Origin: Skeletonema tropicum
Lineage: Eukaryota > Bacillariophyta > Thalassiosirophyceae > Thalassiosirales > Thalassiosiraceae
Direction: 5' to 3'
DNA: 64,000 nt
Assembly (NCBI GenBank): GCA_037178625.1
Contig: CM074137.1
Coordinates: forward strand, 992,001-1,056,000
Shown in pieces: positions 1 through 10,600 of the stretch (the stretch's first letter is position 1; every line of letters begins with the position of its first letter). The notes beneath the pieces were generated by a model that worked only from the letters and a program-made list of their open reading frames with translations, was not told the origin of the DNA and made no database searches. The position numbers and the translations under genes were made by a program.

Positions 1-789
1 CCCCTAAGACATTCGAAGAGTGTGCAAACAACTACACGACATGATGAACATAGTTCACAATGTCAAACTTGTCCAAAGTGATAGTCTATAAAATTAGAAA
101 TGGGTAAACTGCAACATGCCACATCTATAAAATTAGAAATGGGTAAACTGCAACATGCCACATCTATTAAAATTAGATTAGGATAAACTGCAACATCTTG
201 AGTTTATCACAGTATTTGTCGAATAAGAGTATTCGTCTGCTTACAAGTCCAACGTAGGATAGCAGAGCGTTTCAACACGTTTATAAACGTCAGGCCTGGA
301 ATCTCTTCGAGTTAGCTATTAGTCCGTGGAGCTTGGTAAGCATCATTCTTGAGAGAGTGTTTAAAGAAATACAGTATAATTTTATCCGTATCGCAGCTAG
401 AGGATTGCGGTTCGTAAAGTAATATTCACTACGAGAGGATAGTGATTGAGTGAAAGTTACGATAGAGGAGAATTCTATCGGGTAGATACAAAAGCGGAGT
501 AGCTTTTGAGATGCAAGAGGAACATATCTTGTGTGTGATGATAGGTTGAGTGAGCAGAGTGTTAACAGCGGAGTGTTAGCAGCAAGAGCAAGACATCAAT
601 ATGAGATGGAGCCTCTAGTAAGTAATACAGGTATAGCGTTAAGAGAGTAGAAAAGTCCGTCGAGGGTACGATACACCTTAGATCTGTTAGTGATTGAAGA
701 GATAGTTCAACACTGGAGAATCAGATCGCAGAGAGAGAGAGAGAGTGCCGCAGTGAGGCAAGAGAGGGCATCGAGCCATAGAATGAAGC

Positions 790-1062
790 GGTCATCGAAG
801 AGCTTTGAAGGCCGGGTTGAAAGTCCTAAATAGAGTAAGCGGTCAGAGAAGGCCGGGTTGAAAGTCCTAAATAGAGTAAGCGGTCAGAGAAGGCCGGGTT
901 GAAAGTCCTAAATAGAGTAAGCGGTCTCAGAGAAGACCGGGTTGAAAGTCCTCAATAAGTTAAGCGGTGCACAGAACGAGCTGTGTCAGACTGGGTTGAA
1001 ATACCTCAAGAAGTGAAGCGGTAACAGAAGTTGACCGGGTTGAGATACCTTAACAGAGTTCG
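790..1062 (+). repeat. Tandem repeats in the retroelement leader, about 41 bp
   Basis: The unit GGCCGGGTTGAAAGTCCT begins at 810, 851 and 892, an exact 41-bp period, and degenerates through 935, about 985 and 1035. The array lies between the 5' LTR and the Gag-like frame, where packaging or leader signals would be expected. A short GA microsatellite (about 730-745) precedes it. A function in packaging is only an inference from position. Confidence 0.8.
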
Positions 1063-1064
1063 TC

Positions 1065-1413
1065 ATGGATTGGACTGAGAAAATCGAAGTAGACGAAGAA
1101 GAGAAGTTGGTCAGCGAGGCTGATCTATTTGAAGCAGACGAAAACGTTGCCAAAATTGGAGGAGAAGTGTCCAATGGAGAAGGCAAAGTAGCACTCGGCG
1201 ATGAGGCCGATGAGATTGTAGTAAAGATGATGATGATGAAAACAATCGGGGAAACTGGAATGAATTAGGGAAGTGTTACCATTGTGGAGAACAAGGGCAT
1301 TACAAGAGAGATTGTCCAAAGAGAGAAAACGATCAGAAGGGTAATACTGGAGAACAAGGAAGAACAGCAGTAGATGACTGGGATGATTCGAGCTATGCTG
1401 AATTAGGATTCTA
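1065..1413 (+). pseudogene. Gag remnant with CCHC zinc knuckle
   Basis: An acidic frame from the ATG at 1065 runs to a stop at 1266-1268. A second frame, overlapping its end, reads DENNRGNWNELGK and then the knuckle CYHCGEQGHYKRDC (CX2CX4HX4C, about 1273-1320), and stops near 1413. Continuity needs a frame change around the GATGATGATGATG run at 1225-1240. The knuckle is the RNA-binding part of Gag nucleocapsid. With the frame break and the missing Pol, this copy is unlikely to make a working Gag. Confidence 0.7.
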
Positions 1414-1744
1414 AAAGCATGAATCAGGAAGGGCGTGAGAGCAGGAAGAGAAAGATTCATATGAAGATGAAATGGATCTACCGGAAGAAGGAGTGATGAC
1501 TCCTATGATGGGGAATGCAGAAAGAGATAAAGAACAGTCCGAGAGGAGATCTTTATTCAAGGCATTCAGAAAAGCTTATTCGAAACAGAGCTTAAGCTTG
1601 AAGCTTGGAAGTTAGGGATTATTAGTACGAGTGAGAGTACTGATAGGCATCTGGGTCAAGACCCACTAAAGACAGAGAGATGCATTTTGTTTGAATTGAT
1701 TTGTTTGATAAAGAATTGCAGAGAACGCTGAAACAAAGGAAGGG

Positions 1745-2162
1745 TGTTAAAGATGTTCAAGAGTACGACACGAAATGGAAGATTTCGATAGAATCTTTAG
1801 AGAGTTTGTTCCATCGACAACAATTCTTAAAAGAAGTTCACGTCTGAAGGTGTACGAGAGGAATCAGTACAAACTGATCTTAGAGCCCCTAAGACATTCG
1901 AAGAGTGTGCAAACAACTACACGACATGATGAACATAGTTCACAATGTCAAACTTGTCCAAAGTGATAGTCTATAAAATTAGAAATGGGTAAACTGCAAC
2001 ATGCCACATCTATAAAATTAGAAATGGGTAAACTGCAACATGCCACATCTATTAAAATTAGATTAGGATAAACTGCAACATCTTGAGTTTATCACAGTAT
2101 TTGTCGAATAAGAGTATTCGTCTGCTTACAAGTCCAACGTAGGATAGCAGAGCGTTTCAACA
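1745..2162 (+). repeat. 3' LTR with 39-bp TATA-bearing subrepeats
   Basis: This is the complete LTR, from TGTTAAAG to TTTCAACA. It holds about three copies of a 39-bp unit (in the 5' LTR they start near 85, 124 and 163), each opening with CTATAAAATTAG or a close variant. TATAAAA is a plausible TATA box, so the repeats may duplicate the promoter. The matching part of the 5' LTR is 1-277. Confidence 0.85.
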
Positions 2163-3148
2163 ATCCTAGCAAGAGAGGAGAAGATATATGCTTGCGTGAT
2201 GGCTACTCTTTGAACTTCTCTAGATTGGTCTCCTCGCCAACATACCAATCATTCCAATTGGAAATTTGTGGCCGCGTTGGAAGTGAAATAATCGTCACTA
2301 GTAACTGGAATGAAGTTGCCGCTGTTCGAGGTAACGATTCCCAGCTAGTACGCCGCTTATCCCAATCTGAACCTGAAAATTCCAATGGATTACCTCTTCT
2401 TGGCTGCGAGACACATTTGATTGTAAGTATTGGAAATTGCTTAAAATTATATCGGGTGGAAACAGACACTGCGTCTCCAGAACTGCTGACATTCAAACAA
2501 TCAGTAGTGACTACAAGAAAAGAAGGCCCACAAGAAGCACTTGCAATTTTTACATGGGGTAGTGACAAATCAAGCTTTGTCTATTGTCTTGGTACTGAAA
2601 TAAGTATTTGGAGACTCGATGCAGCATCGGACACCTTAGAACAGATGAAGCTTATAAATTTTGATGAGGTTGAGGATTTAGAAATTGACAATGTTGTATT
2701 GGGCGATGACTACGTTGTTGGCTCATCTGAAGATAGACGAATACATATTTGGGATCGCTCTACTGGAGAGAAACTTCCACATGTGCTTTGTGATGTTGAA
2801 GATGAGGATGATCGCCTTAGTTCTATTGACATCATTCATTGTCTGAAGCTGTGGTGTTGCGGTCGTATTCTGATAAGTTCATCTCATCTTGGTAACATGT
2901 TATGTGTCTGGGATATAAAGAGTGGTGAATTACTGAAAGAACATCCATTGGATTTAGACGAACTTCCTGATGGCCACGACGTTGCAGACATTGCCTACCT
3001 GCCACACCTCAATGGGTTCTTGGTGGTTTCAACGTATGAAACCACATTCATTGCCTTTGCAAGTAACAAGACACAATTAAGTATGGCACAGTCTATCAGA
3101 AGAAGAGAGCGTCGTATCCAACGAGCGGTAATGAGTTATTGTGAATGA
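2163..3148 (+). CDS. WD40-repeat protein, 3' part; 5' end displaced by the LTR element
   Basis: The frame is open from the LTR junction to the stop at 3148 (about 328 codons) and has no convincing in-frame ATG near its start. Repeats ending in Trp-Asp type strands are visible: GTEISIWRLD, EDRRIHIWDRSTGE and GNMLCVWDIKSGE. Such beta-propellers are protein-binding scaffolds; the exact family is not recognised. The first residues after the junction (KRGEDICLRDGYSL) already look coding, so upstream exons must lie left of the retroelement, outside the window. Either the element broke an exon, or it sits in an intron whose acceptor is CCTAG at 2165-2169. In the second case the gene could still be spliced. 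It is convergent with TERT. Confidence 0.7.
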
Positions 3149-3439
3149 AGATGCGAAAGATACTAAACACTAGACAATTCAATATGAATGATCACCACAC
3201 GATACACGACAGCAGATATCTCTGAGAAAGTGACACACGCGGTTGTAGTACACAGCAAGTTAGCTTTCGTGTTATATCTATGGTACCTCGTTGCCCAATA
3301 AGCTATCACTATCACAGTCAGAACCCAAAACTGCACACATCTTTTTTCGATCGTCATGTAACGCCAAGAGGAATTAGGTGCTAGAGGAGTACGTTGTCCT
3401 CAAGAAAGAAATTACCTTTCTCTGTTGTTACTGTCAATT

Positions 3440-6400
3440 CTAGGTCAAGTCGAATAGGGTTTTGGCTTGTTTTGTAATGTTCAACAGATCTGCTCTCTTC
3501 AAATATTGCAAATCTCTTGTCTCTGAAAACAGACCTGCCAAAGATTTGTGCCTCGCTGTTTTCGTTTTCAGAACGGACGAGAATGCATGCTTCCCAAGCC
3601 ACATTGCATCTTCCCAGCGTAAATCGAAATCATTCTTTAGCTTTGATGAGATGAGCAGGAAGGCATAGTGAATTGTATCACATGCAGAATCGTAGATGAA
3701 GTTGTTCTGTTTCTTTGATGAAAAAGCAATGTCGATGCTATCAATGTAATGGGTGGTTTTGATAGCACACAATAGACACGTCTGGTAGAAATTTAAACGG
3801 ACGCTGCCAATGCTATTGATGCGACTGCTGAAGAGCAGCTGCTGATTGCAACGCGGCCGTACAAATCCCTTCATCGCTTTGCGTAAATTCGTTCCTTCAC
3901 TTCCTAACCTATGGACCGAAACTGTATCGATTGCCTTGTTCCCAGAGAAACGATCGTGGTCTAACATGATTTCGCAAGTCCCAGTATTTATAAGCAATCC
4001 ACACCACGGGAAGAAGCTCCGGTATTGATTATGACATTCCACTGCACCTGGTGCAGAATAGTTGACCCGAGTTTTATCCTTATTCACTTTGACACCCAGA
4101 CTCGGAATACCTTCATTCAATTTCTCCAAGAATCGAATCGATGCATTCTTGTCTGTTGATATCAATAAGAAATCGTCAACAATACGGATCAGCAGGTGAA
4201 GAGCGCTCGGATTCTTAACTAATAAAGAATCGCATTCATTACTAGAGTTTCCTCGGATGAAATGTGATGTTGTTTCATCGAAGATATCGTCGAAAAGGAC
4301 CTTCTCAAGACTTCCAAAGTATGTGTTACAGAACAAGGATGATAAGATGCTTCCTTGAGGAATACCATTTTTCTGGTGAAGATATCGAGGGCCAAAATTT
4401 CCATTAGCGACAACCACTTGACCAAAGATGTGATCTCTAAGCAGGCCGTTGATAGTTCTGCTCGTTTCCATAGAACAATACATACCATCGACAAAGATCG
4501 CGCGTGAGTATTGTCCTGCAATCTTGCTTGGTGCAGAGGATGAGAATTTTTCAGGTGGACACGTCTTCTTCTTCCACATGCAACGCATGTCACTATTATC
4601 GCCTTTGGAACAAAGAACAAACTTATCTTTTGTCAAATACATCTCTTCCCCAACCATTGACCGCATCAATTTGAACAAGCGCTTTTGATTTATCGTATCA
4701 TAGCAGTGCTTTATGTCAGCACTGGTGAAGAAAAGGTCTGGTGATGATCCTGACATCGTCTGGAGTTGTTTCAGTGCTTCCGCAAATGAACAAAACGAAG
4801 GATAGACTTCTGTTAGGCCCAAAACACCTGCTCCAAACAATGCTGGCTTCTTCTCGTATTCATATCTTAGAGCGTTGAAAGTTGACTGCATCACTTTATT
4901 TGGGGGCAGTAATTTCGTGCGTTTTTGGACACTGCCATCAATATCGCATGTCTTCGACAGCATGGCAAGAGCTCGAATGCCAGTTTTCTTTGGGAGGATA
5001 CGTAGAGGGGCCGGTGGACAACCAATATTGTGACAAGAAAGAAGTCTCTGGGCCTTCGCGCAACTCATTTCTCTGTATTGTTCTTTCAACAGAAGCATAT
5101 CTAAGGAGGAATTTCTGATCCGCATCCACACTGGCCGTCGGTAATATAGCACTCTTGTTCCAGAAAATTCTGTCTCGGTGATGTAAAATGTGGATCGGAG
5201 GATTGGGTTGATAAAGTGACAGTACAGCCAGCGCATGACATTGCGAACCAAAACAGTGGCAGATTCGTGATCAGTTCTCGAGAGCTTTCTACTATCTCGT
5301 TGAGAGAGCAACCACTTCATATCGAGAACACGAATACCTGAAACAATTGCCTTTTCAGGAAAAGCCTCTGCCCTGCGCAGATTTAAGTATACAGTCATTG
5401 TTTTGACAACTTGATCAAAGTTGTGTTTTGACCCCCAAAATGAACTTGGAAACGCCTTCCGTAGTACAGCCTGCATAAATGCTCCAATGTTTTCAACAGA
5501 TGAATTTAATGTAACAAGGTGAGACAAATCCGATTTTGAATTCAGGTTTGGTAATGGGCAGTGATACTCTAGCAACCTAGATAAGTTGCATTTTTCATTT
5601 TGCTTTCTCATCTCTCTACAGATGGCAATACCATTCTCACGAAGGCGCCTCCATCGTTTACGACGCTTGTTGCTGTGAATGGCACCCTTCTTCTCTGATT
5701 GGTGCTCGGTACGTTTTGGCCATATATGAACCATTGAATTGAGGAGCTGAAAGTTTATTGTGTCTTCGTCGCCCTTTTGATTGAGCAAGTGCTGCGGTGA
5801 CAGACCAACATGTTTTGTGTAAAAATCACAGTAGAAGAGATTTGACCGTGGCATTGCTTTGTTTGCGTTCCATTGCGCTTGTGCTGTGTGGAGTCTAGTA
5901 TCACGATCTTGCTTTGTCTTTTTCTCCGCTTCATTATCACAGCTTGTGGTAACTTCTTCTTCTCTCTTTCGTTTTCTCGTCTGCGACTTCAGCTCTTTTT
6001 GATGCATCAAAGACACATCTTTTGCTATTTCGTCAAATCGTTTCACTAAAGTATTCAAAGGCGGACCGCACAACTGAAAGTAGTTGCATCGTTGAAAACG
6101 TACTTGTCTACTCTCGTCAACACTAGATTCAGCAGAGACTGCTGGGATTAGTATCACAGCATTCAGAAGTATCTCTCTCAGTGCCTCATCGCCCATGACG
6201 GAATGCAGGAATTGCATTAGCTCGGAAGATCTTGCATATGTCGCAAGATTGTTGGGCTGGAGACAGTGGATACCTGGTGCCATATTGGGACACCCTCGTA
6301 AGAATTGGTGGGTGTTCTCCTGGGCATAAGGTTTCTTGGGAGAGGAAGTCAGCGTGTCACTATTGCCGAGCACATACCCTGCAGAAAGCAAATTTCTTTC

Positions 6401-7351
6401 CAGTAGCCAATTATTAGCATTACCATCGATTTTATTCTTCCTGTTGGATGCTTCCTCTGAGGCAGGACATTGCTCTTGTTGAGGCATCTTTGTCCTTCTC
6501 TTCCTCCTACGATGATTGGTTTTGCCAATAGTCTTTTGTGAAGAAGGCACACGACGAAACTTATGCGTCCGACGAACTAATGCGCAAATCACTCCATCCA
6601 CGATACACTCAAGTGATTCTTGCGGAGGCAACAGAGCCAACGAGTAGCCTTCTGTAGACTTGGCACGTGCTTTCTTTGCGTATACATTTGTAATCTTTTT
6701 GCTGGTGGAGGCTGATTCTTCATTCGATGAATACGTAGCATCCTTTGTTGTGTCCCCATCATTTACTTTTGCACTACTTTCTTTACATCGATTCATTGCT
6801 GCAATTAAGTTCAATGTATAGGGAGCAATGATAATACGTGCCATCATTCGATAGTGGTTCATTTCATTGTTCTTCTTGTCATTCAAGTCTGCAGAGTCTG
6901 TGGTGCCTTTACTTCTTTTCTTCCGCCTCTTCTTTCTTTTGGGCTCGCTACTAACATCCTCGTCATTGGTTGGTAATGTTGATTTGGGCTTTCGCTTCCG
7001 TTTCCTCTTTGACTTCTTTTTCTTTTGGGTCGCTGCAATAATGTTTTGACGCTTTTGCCGATCACGCCATTCTTCATCTTGTGCAAATCGGAGCCCTTCG
7101 TCTAATCTGCTCGAAAATTTGTACCGCAGAGAAAGATATTGAGGAAGTGAAAATCCTTCCAGACCAAATATTTTGTCATCGTTGTTATTATAGGCAGAGA
7201 ATTGTGTCTTATATCCCGTGCCAAGTGCTCGTTGTACCACATCTGGTATTACGGGTGTCACCGATGAAGCCGATAGCGGTTGTTCAAAATAGTTGTCGGC
7301 GCCTTCTTCAGTAGCAGCACCATCTCCTCCACCGCCCTTTACAGGGTTCAT
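3440..7351 (-). CDS. TERT: Telomerase reverse transcriptase
   Basis: This is the catalytic subunit of telomerase, which copies telomere repeats from its RNA template in the nucleus. The intronless frame gives 1303 residues from the ATG at 7351; the same frame is open a little further upstream but has no earlier ATG. N-terminal: lysine/arginine-rich tracts (about 105-150) and a GQ-like LLSAGYVLG (about 321-329). RNA-binding domain: CP-like FYCDFYTKHVGL (about 506), QFP-like FWGSKHNF (about 638), and the T motif with STFYITETEF and YRRPVW (about 720-745). RT domain: motif 1 (LRILPKKTGIRAL, about 783), A (ADIKHCYDTI, catalytic D879), B' (GIPQGSILSSLFC, about 996), C (RIVDDFLLIS, D1059-D1060), D (GVKVNKDKT) and E (WCGLLINTGT). 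A C-terminal extension follows. All three catalytic aspartates are present. Its length is above the usual 1100-1200 because of charged inserts between GQ and CP. It is convergent with the WD40 gene and backs onto the satellite. Confidence 0.97.
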   Translation of the reverse strand: MNPVKGGGGDGAATEEGADNYFEQPLSASSVTPVIPDVVQRALGTGYKTQFSAYNNNDDKIFGLEGFSLPQYLSLRYKFSSRLDEGLRFAQDEEWRDRQKRQNIIAATQKKKKSKRKRKRKPKSTLPTNDEDVSSEPKRKKRRKKRSKGTTDSADLNDKKNNEMNHYRMMARIIIAPYTLNLIAAMNRCKESSAKVNDGDTTKDATYSSNEESASTSKKITNVYAKKARAKSTEGYSLALLPPQESLECIVDGVICALVRRTHKFRRVPSSQKTIGKTNHRRRKRRTKMPQQEQCPASEEASNRKNKIDGNANNWLLERNLLSAGYVLGNSDTLTSSPKKPYAQENTHQFLRGCPNMAPGIHCLQPNNLATYARSSELMQFLHSVMGDEALREILLNAVILIPAVSAESSVDESRQVRFQRCNYFQLCGPPLNTLVKRFDEIAKDVSLMHQKELKSQTRKRKREEEVTTSCDNEAEKKTKQDRDTRLHTAQAQWNANKAMPRSNLFYCDFYTKHVGLSPQHLLNQKGDEDTINFQLLNSMVHIWPKRTEHQSEKKGAIHSNKRRKRWRRLRENGIAICREMRKQNEKCNLSRLLEYHCPLPNLNSKSDLSHLVTLNSSVENIGAFMQAVLRKAFPSSFWGSKHNFDQVVKTMTVYLNLRRAEAFPEKAIVSGIRVLDMKWLLSQRDSRKLSRTDHESATVLVRNVMRWLYCHFINPILRSTFYITETEFSGTRVLYYRRPVWMRIRNSSLDMLLLKEQYREMSCAKAQRLLSCHNIGCPPAPLRILPKKTGIRALAMLSKTCDIDGSVQKRTKLLPPNKVMQSTFNALRYEYEKKPALFGAGVLGLTEVYPSFCSFAEALKQLQTMSGSSPDLFFTSADIKHCYDTINQKRLFKLMRSMVGEEMYLTKDKFVLCSKGDNSDMRCMWKKKTCPPEKFSSSAPSKIAGQYSRAIFVDGMYCSMETSRTINGLLRDHIFGQVVVANGNFGPRYLHQKNGIPQGSILSSLFCNTYFGSLEKVLFDDIFDETTSHFIRGNSSNECDSLLVKNPSALHLLIRIVDDFLLISTDKNASIRFLEKLNEGIPSLGVKVNKDKTRVNYSAPGAVECHNQYRSFFPWCGLLINTGTCEIMLDHDRFSGNKAIDTVSVHRLGSEGTNLRKAMKGFVRPRCNQQLLFSSRINSIGSVRLNFYQTCLLCAIKTTHYIDSIDIAFSSKKQNNFIYDSACDTIHYAFLLISSKLKNDFDLRWEDAMWLGKHAFSSVLKTKTARHKSLAGLFSETRDLQYLKRADLLNITKQAKTLFDLT

Positions 7352-7614
7352 GCTCGAGTGTTTGCAACGTTTTCTTCTATTAACATTCAACTAGAGGGAC
7401 TTATTGACAGGAATACTACTATGCCAAATTCTCATGGACTACTTATGAGTTCATACTTATGATCTCTTATGATGTACTTAGTTATCATGAAAGAGATTTT
7501 TTGTCTTCTAAGATGCGGAAAATTTTCTCACAAAAAAGAAGGCAGGTCTCGTTTTCTCACAAGCACTAAAACTTTAATTCTGACAAATATATAGACAGTG
7601 ACGATAATATAAGT

Positions 7615-10600
7615 AGAAGTAAGCATATATTCGCACCAGACGTTTGGCGTCCGTAGAAGCGATGCTACAAACTCAAAAATATGAAAAATCCAGTGTCGAC
7701 TGACCAGCAGAACCTCTTTCTACCATAACGTACTCATCGCCGTCAATGCAGGCATGAGCCGATTCTCTAGTGGCCCATTCTACTCGGCGGTGATGTTATA
7801 CAAGCATATGAACAATGCAGTGTAGACTGGCCAGCTGCACCTAATTCAACCAAATCGAACCTATCTTCGTCAATACGCGCAATAACCGCTTCTAGTAGCC
7901 CGTAGCAGCGGTGCTACAGCGCTGTAGCTGATGTGAGAGGTCCACTTGGGGCTGGACAGCAGCACTACCTTCCACCAGTTCGTATCTATCGCCGTCAGTA
8001 TGGGCATGAGCCGCTTCTAGTGGCCCATTATAGTCAGCGGTGATACTAAAACAAGCACATTTGTACTGCTCAGACGACTAGCGTCCGTAGAAGCGGAGCT
8101 ACTTACAGCCCCGTAGCTGATGAGAGAGGTCAACTCGGGGCTGGACAGCAGCACTACATTCCTCCAGATCGTATCTATCGCCGTCAATATGGGCATGAGC
8201 CGCTTCTAGTGGCCCATAAAAGTTTGCGGTGATGTTATACAAGCATATGAGCACTTGTCAGACGTTTGGCGTCCGTAGAAGCGGTGCTACAGCCCCGTAG
8301 CTGATAAGAGAGGTCAACTTGGGGCTAGACAGCAGCACTACATTCCTCCAGATCGTATCTATCGCCGTCAGTATGGGCATGAGCCGCTTCTAGTGGCCCA
8401 TTATAGTCGGCAATGACACTAAACAAGCACATTTGTACTGCTCAGACGTTTGGCGTCCATGGAAGCGGTGCTACAGCCCCGTAGTTGATGTGAGAGGTCA
8501 ACTTGGGGCTGGACAGCAGCACTACATTCCTCCCGATCGTATCTATCGTCATCAATATACGCATGAGCCGCTTCTAGTGGCCCATTATAGTCGGCGTTGA
8601 CACTTAACAAGCACATATGTACTGCTCAGACGACTAGCGTCCGTAGAAGCGGTGCTACAGCCCCGTAGCTGATGAGAGAGGTCAACTCGGGGCTGGACAG
8701 CAGCACTACATTCCTCCAGATCGTATCTATCGCCGTCCGTATGGGCATGAGCCGCTTCTAGTGGCCCATTATAGTCAGCAATGACACTAAACTAGCTTAT
8801 TTGTACTGCTCAGACGTTTGGCGACCGTAGAAGCGAAGCTACAGCCCCGTAGCTGATGAAATAGGTCAACTTGGTGCTGTTACCGCAGCACCTCATTCCA
8901 TCAAATCGTACCTATCGCCGTCAATATACACAAAAGCCGCTTCTAGTGGCCCATTATAGTCGGCGGTTATACTAAACAACACATTTGTACTGCTCAGACG
9001 TTTGGTGTCCGTAGAAGCGGTGCTACGGCTCCGTAGCTGATGAGAGAGGTCAACTTGGGGCTGGACAGCAGCACTACCTTCCACCAGATCGTATCTATCG
9101 CCGTCAGTATGGGCATGAGCCGCTTCTAGTGGCCCATTATAGTCGGCGGTGATGTTATACAAACATATGAGCACTCCTCAAACGCGTAAAAAGAAGTGGC
9201 GCTACAGCACCGTAGCTGATGTGAGAGGTCCAGTGTGGGCCGTCAAGCATCCAGCAGCACCACATCCTACCAAATCGTACCTATCGCCGTTAGTATGGGC
9301 ATGAGCCACTTCTAGTGGCCCATTATAGTCGGCGGTGTTACTAAACAAGCATACCTTACAAGCATATGAGCACTGCTCAGACGTTTGGCGTCCGTAGAAG
9401 CGGTGCTACAGCCCCGTAGCTGATGAAATAGGTCAAGTGTAGGCTGATTCCGCAGCACCTCATTCCATCAAATCGTACCTATCGTCGTCAATATACGCAT
9501 GAGCCACTTCTAGTGGCCCATTATAGTCGGCGGTGATACTAAACAAGCACATTTGTACTGCTCAGACGTTTGGTGTCCGTAGAAGCGGTGCTACGGCCCC
9601 GTAGCTGATGTGAGAGGTCAACTTGGGGCTTGACAGCAGCACTACATTCCACAAGATCGTATCTATCGCCGTCGGTATGGGCATGAGCCGCTTCTAGTGG
9701 CCCATAATAGTTTGCGATGAGGTTATACAAGCATATGAGCACTCTTTAGACGACTAGCGTCCGTAGAAGCGGTGCTACAGACTCGTAGCTGATGTGAGAG
9801 GTCAGCTTGGGGCCGGCAAGCATCCAGCAGCACCACATCCTACCAAATCGTACCTATCGCCGTCAGTATGGGCATAAGCCGCTTCTAGTGGCCCATTATA
9901 GTCGGCGTTGATACTAAACAAGCATATGAGCACTGCTCAGACGTTTGGCGTCCGTAGAAGCGGTGCTACGGCACCTTGGCTGATGAAAGAGGTCCAGTGT
10001 AGGCTGATACCGCGGCACTATTCATTCCATCAAATCGTTCCTATCGTCGTCAATATACGCATGAGCCGCTTCTAGTGGCCCATTATAGTCGGCGGTGATA
10101 CTAAACAAGCACATTTGTACTGCTCAGACGTTTGGCGTCCGTAGAAGCGGTGCTACGGCCCCGTAGCTGATGTGAGAGGTCAGCTTGGTGCTGGACAGCA
10201 GCACCTCATTCCATCAAATCATATCTATCGCCGTAAGTATGGGCATGAGCCGCTTCTAGTGGCCCATTATAGTCGGCGGTGATGTTATACAAGCATATGA
10301 GCTTTCCTCAGACGCGTAAAAAGAAGTGGTGCTACAGACTCGTAGCTGATGTGAGATGTCAGCTTGGGGCCGGCAAGCATCCAGCAGCACCACATCCTAC
10401 CAAATCGTACCTATCGCCGTTAGTATGGGCATGAGCCACTTCTAGTGGCCCATTATAGTCGGCGGTGATACTAGACAAGCATATGAGCACTGCTCAGACG
10501 TTTGGAGTCCGTAGAAGCGATGCTACGGCCCTGTAGCTGATGAAAGAGGTCCAGTGTAGGCTGTTACCGCAGCACCTCATTCCATCAAATCGTTCCTATC

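Larger units (their letters stand above)
1..2162 (+). mobile_element. Non-autonomous Ty1/copia-type LTR retrotransposon, left end cut by window
   Basis: Bases 1-277 recur at 1886-2162 with no difference that I can see. A polypurine tract (1735-1744, AAAGGAAGGG) is followed at once by TGTTAAAG, and the right repeat ends TTTCAACA, so the complete 3' LTR is 1745-2162 (418 bp) with near-inverted TGTT/AACA ends. The 5' LTR has lost about its first 141 bp to the window edge. The internal region is only about 1.47 kb. It encodes a CCHC zinc knuckle typical of Gag, but I see no protease, integrase, reverse transcriptase or RNase H. It therefore looks like a short derivative that must borrow enzymes from a relative. 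The five bases after the 3' LTR (ATCCT, 2163-2167) are the expected target-site duplication, but the other copy lies outside the window. Assignment to copia rather than gypsy is inferred from the knuckle and layout only. Confidence 0.85.

Noticed and set aside
1775..1966. 63-codon frame across the 3' LTR start
   Set aside because: It lies inside the LTR, has no known domain and ends at a chance stop.
8419..9742. Several similar 65-95-codon minus frames in the satellite (DYNGPLEAAHAYTDGDRYDL and variants)
   Set aside because: They recur with the monomer period and drift in and out of frame. They are a by-product of the repeat, not a protein family.
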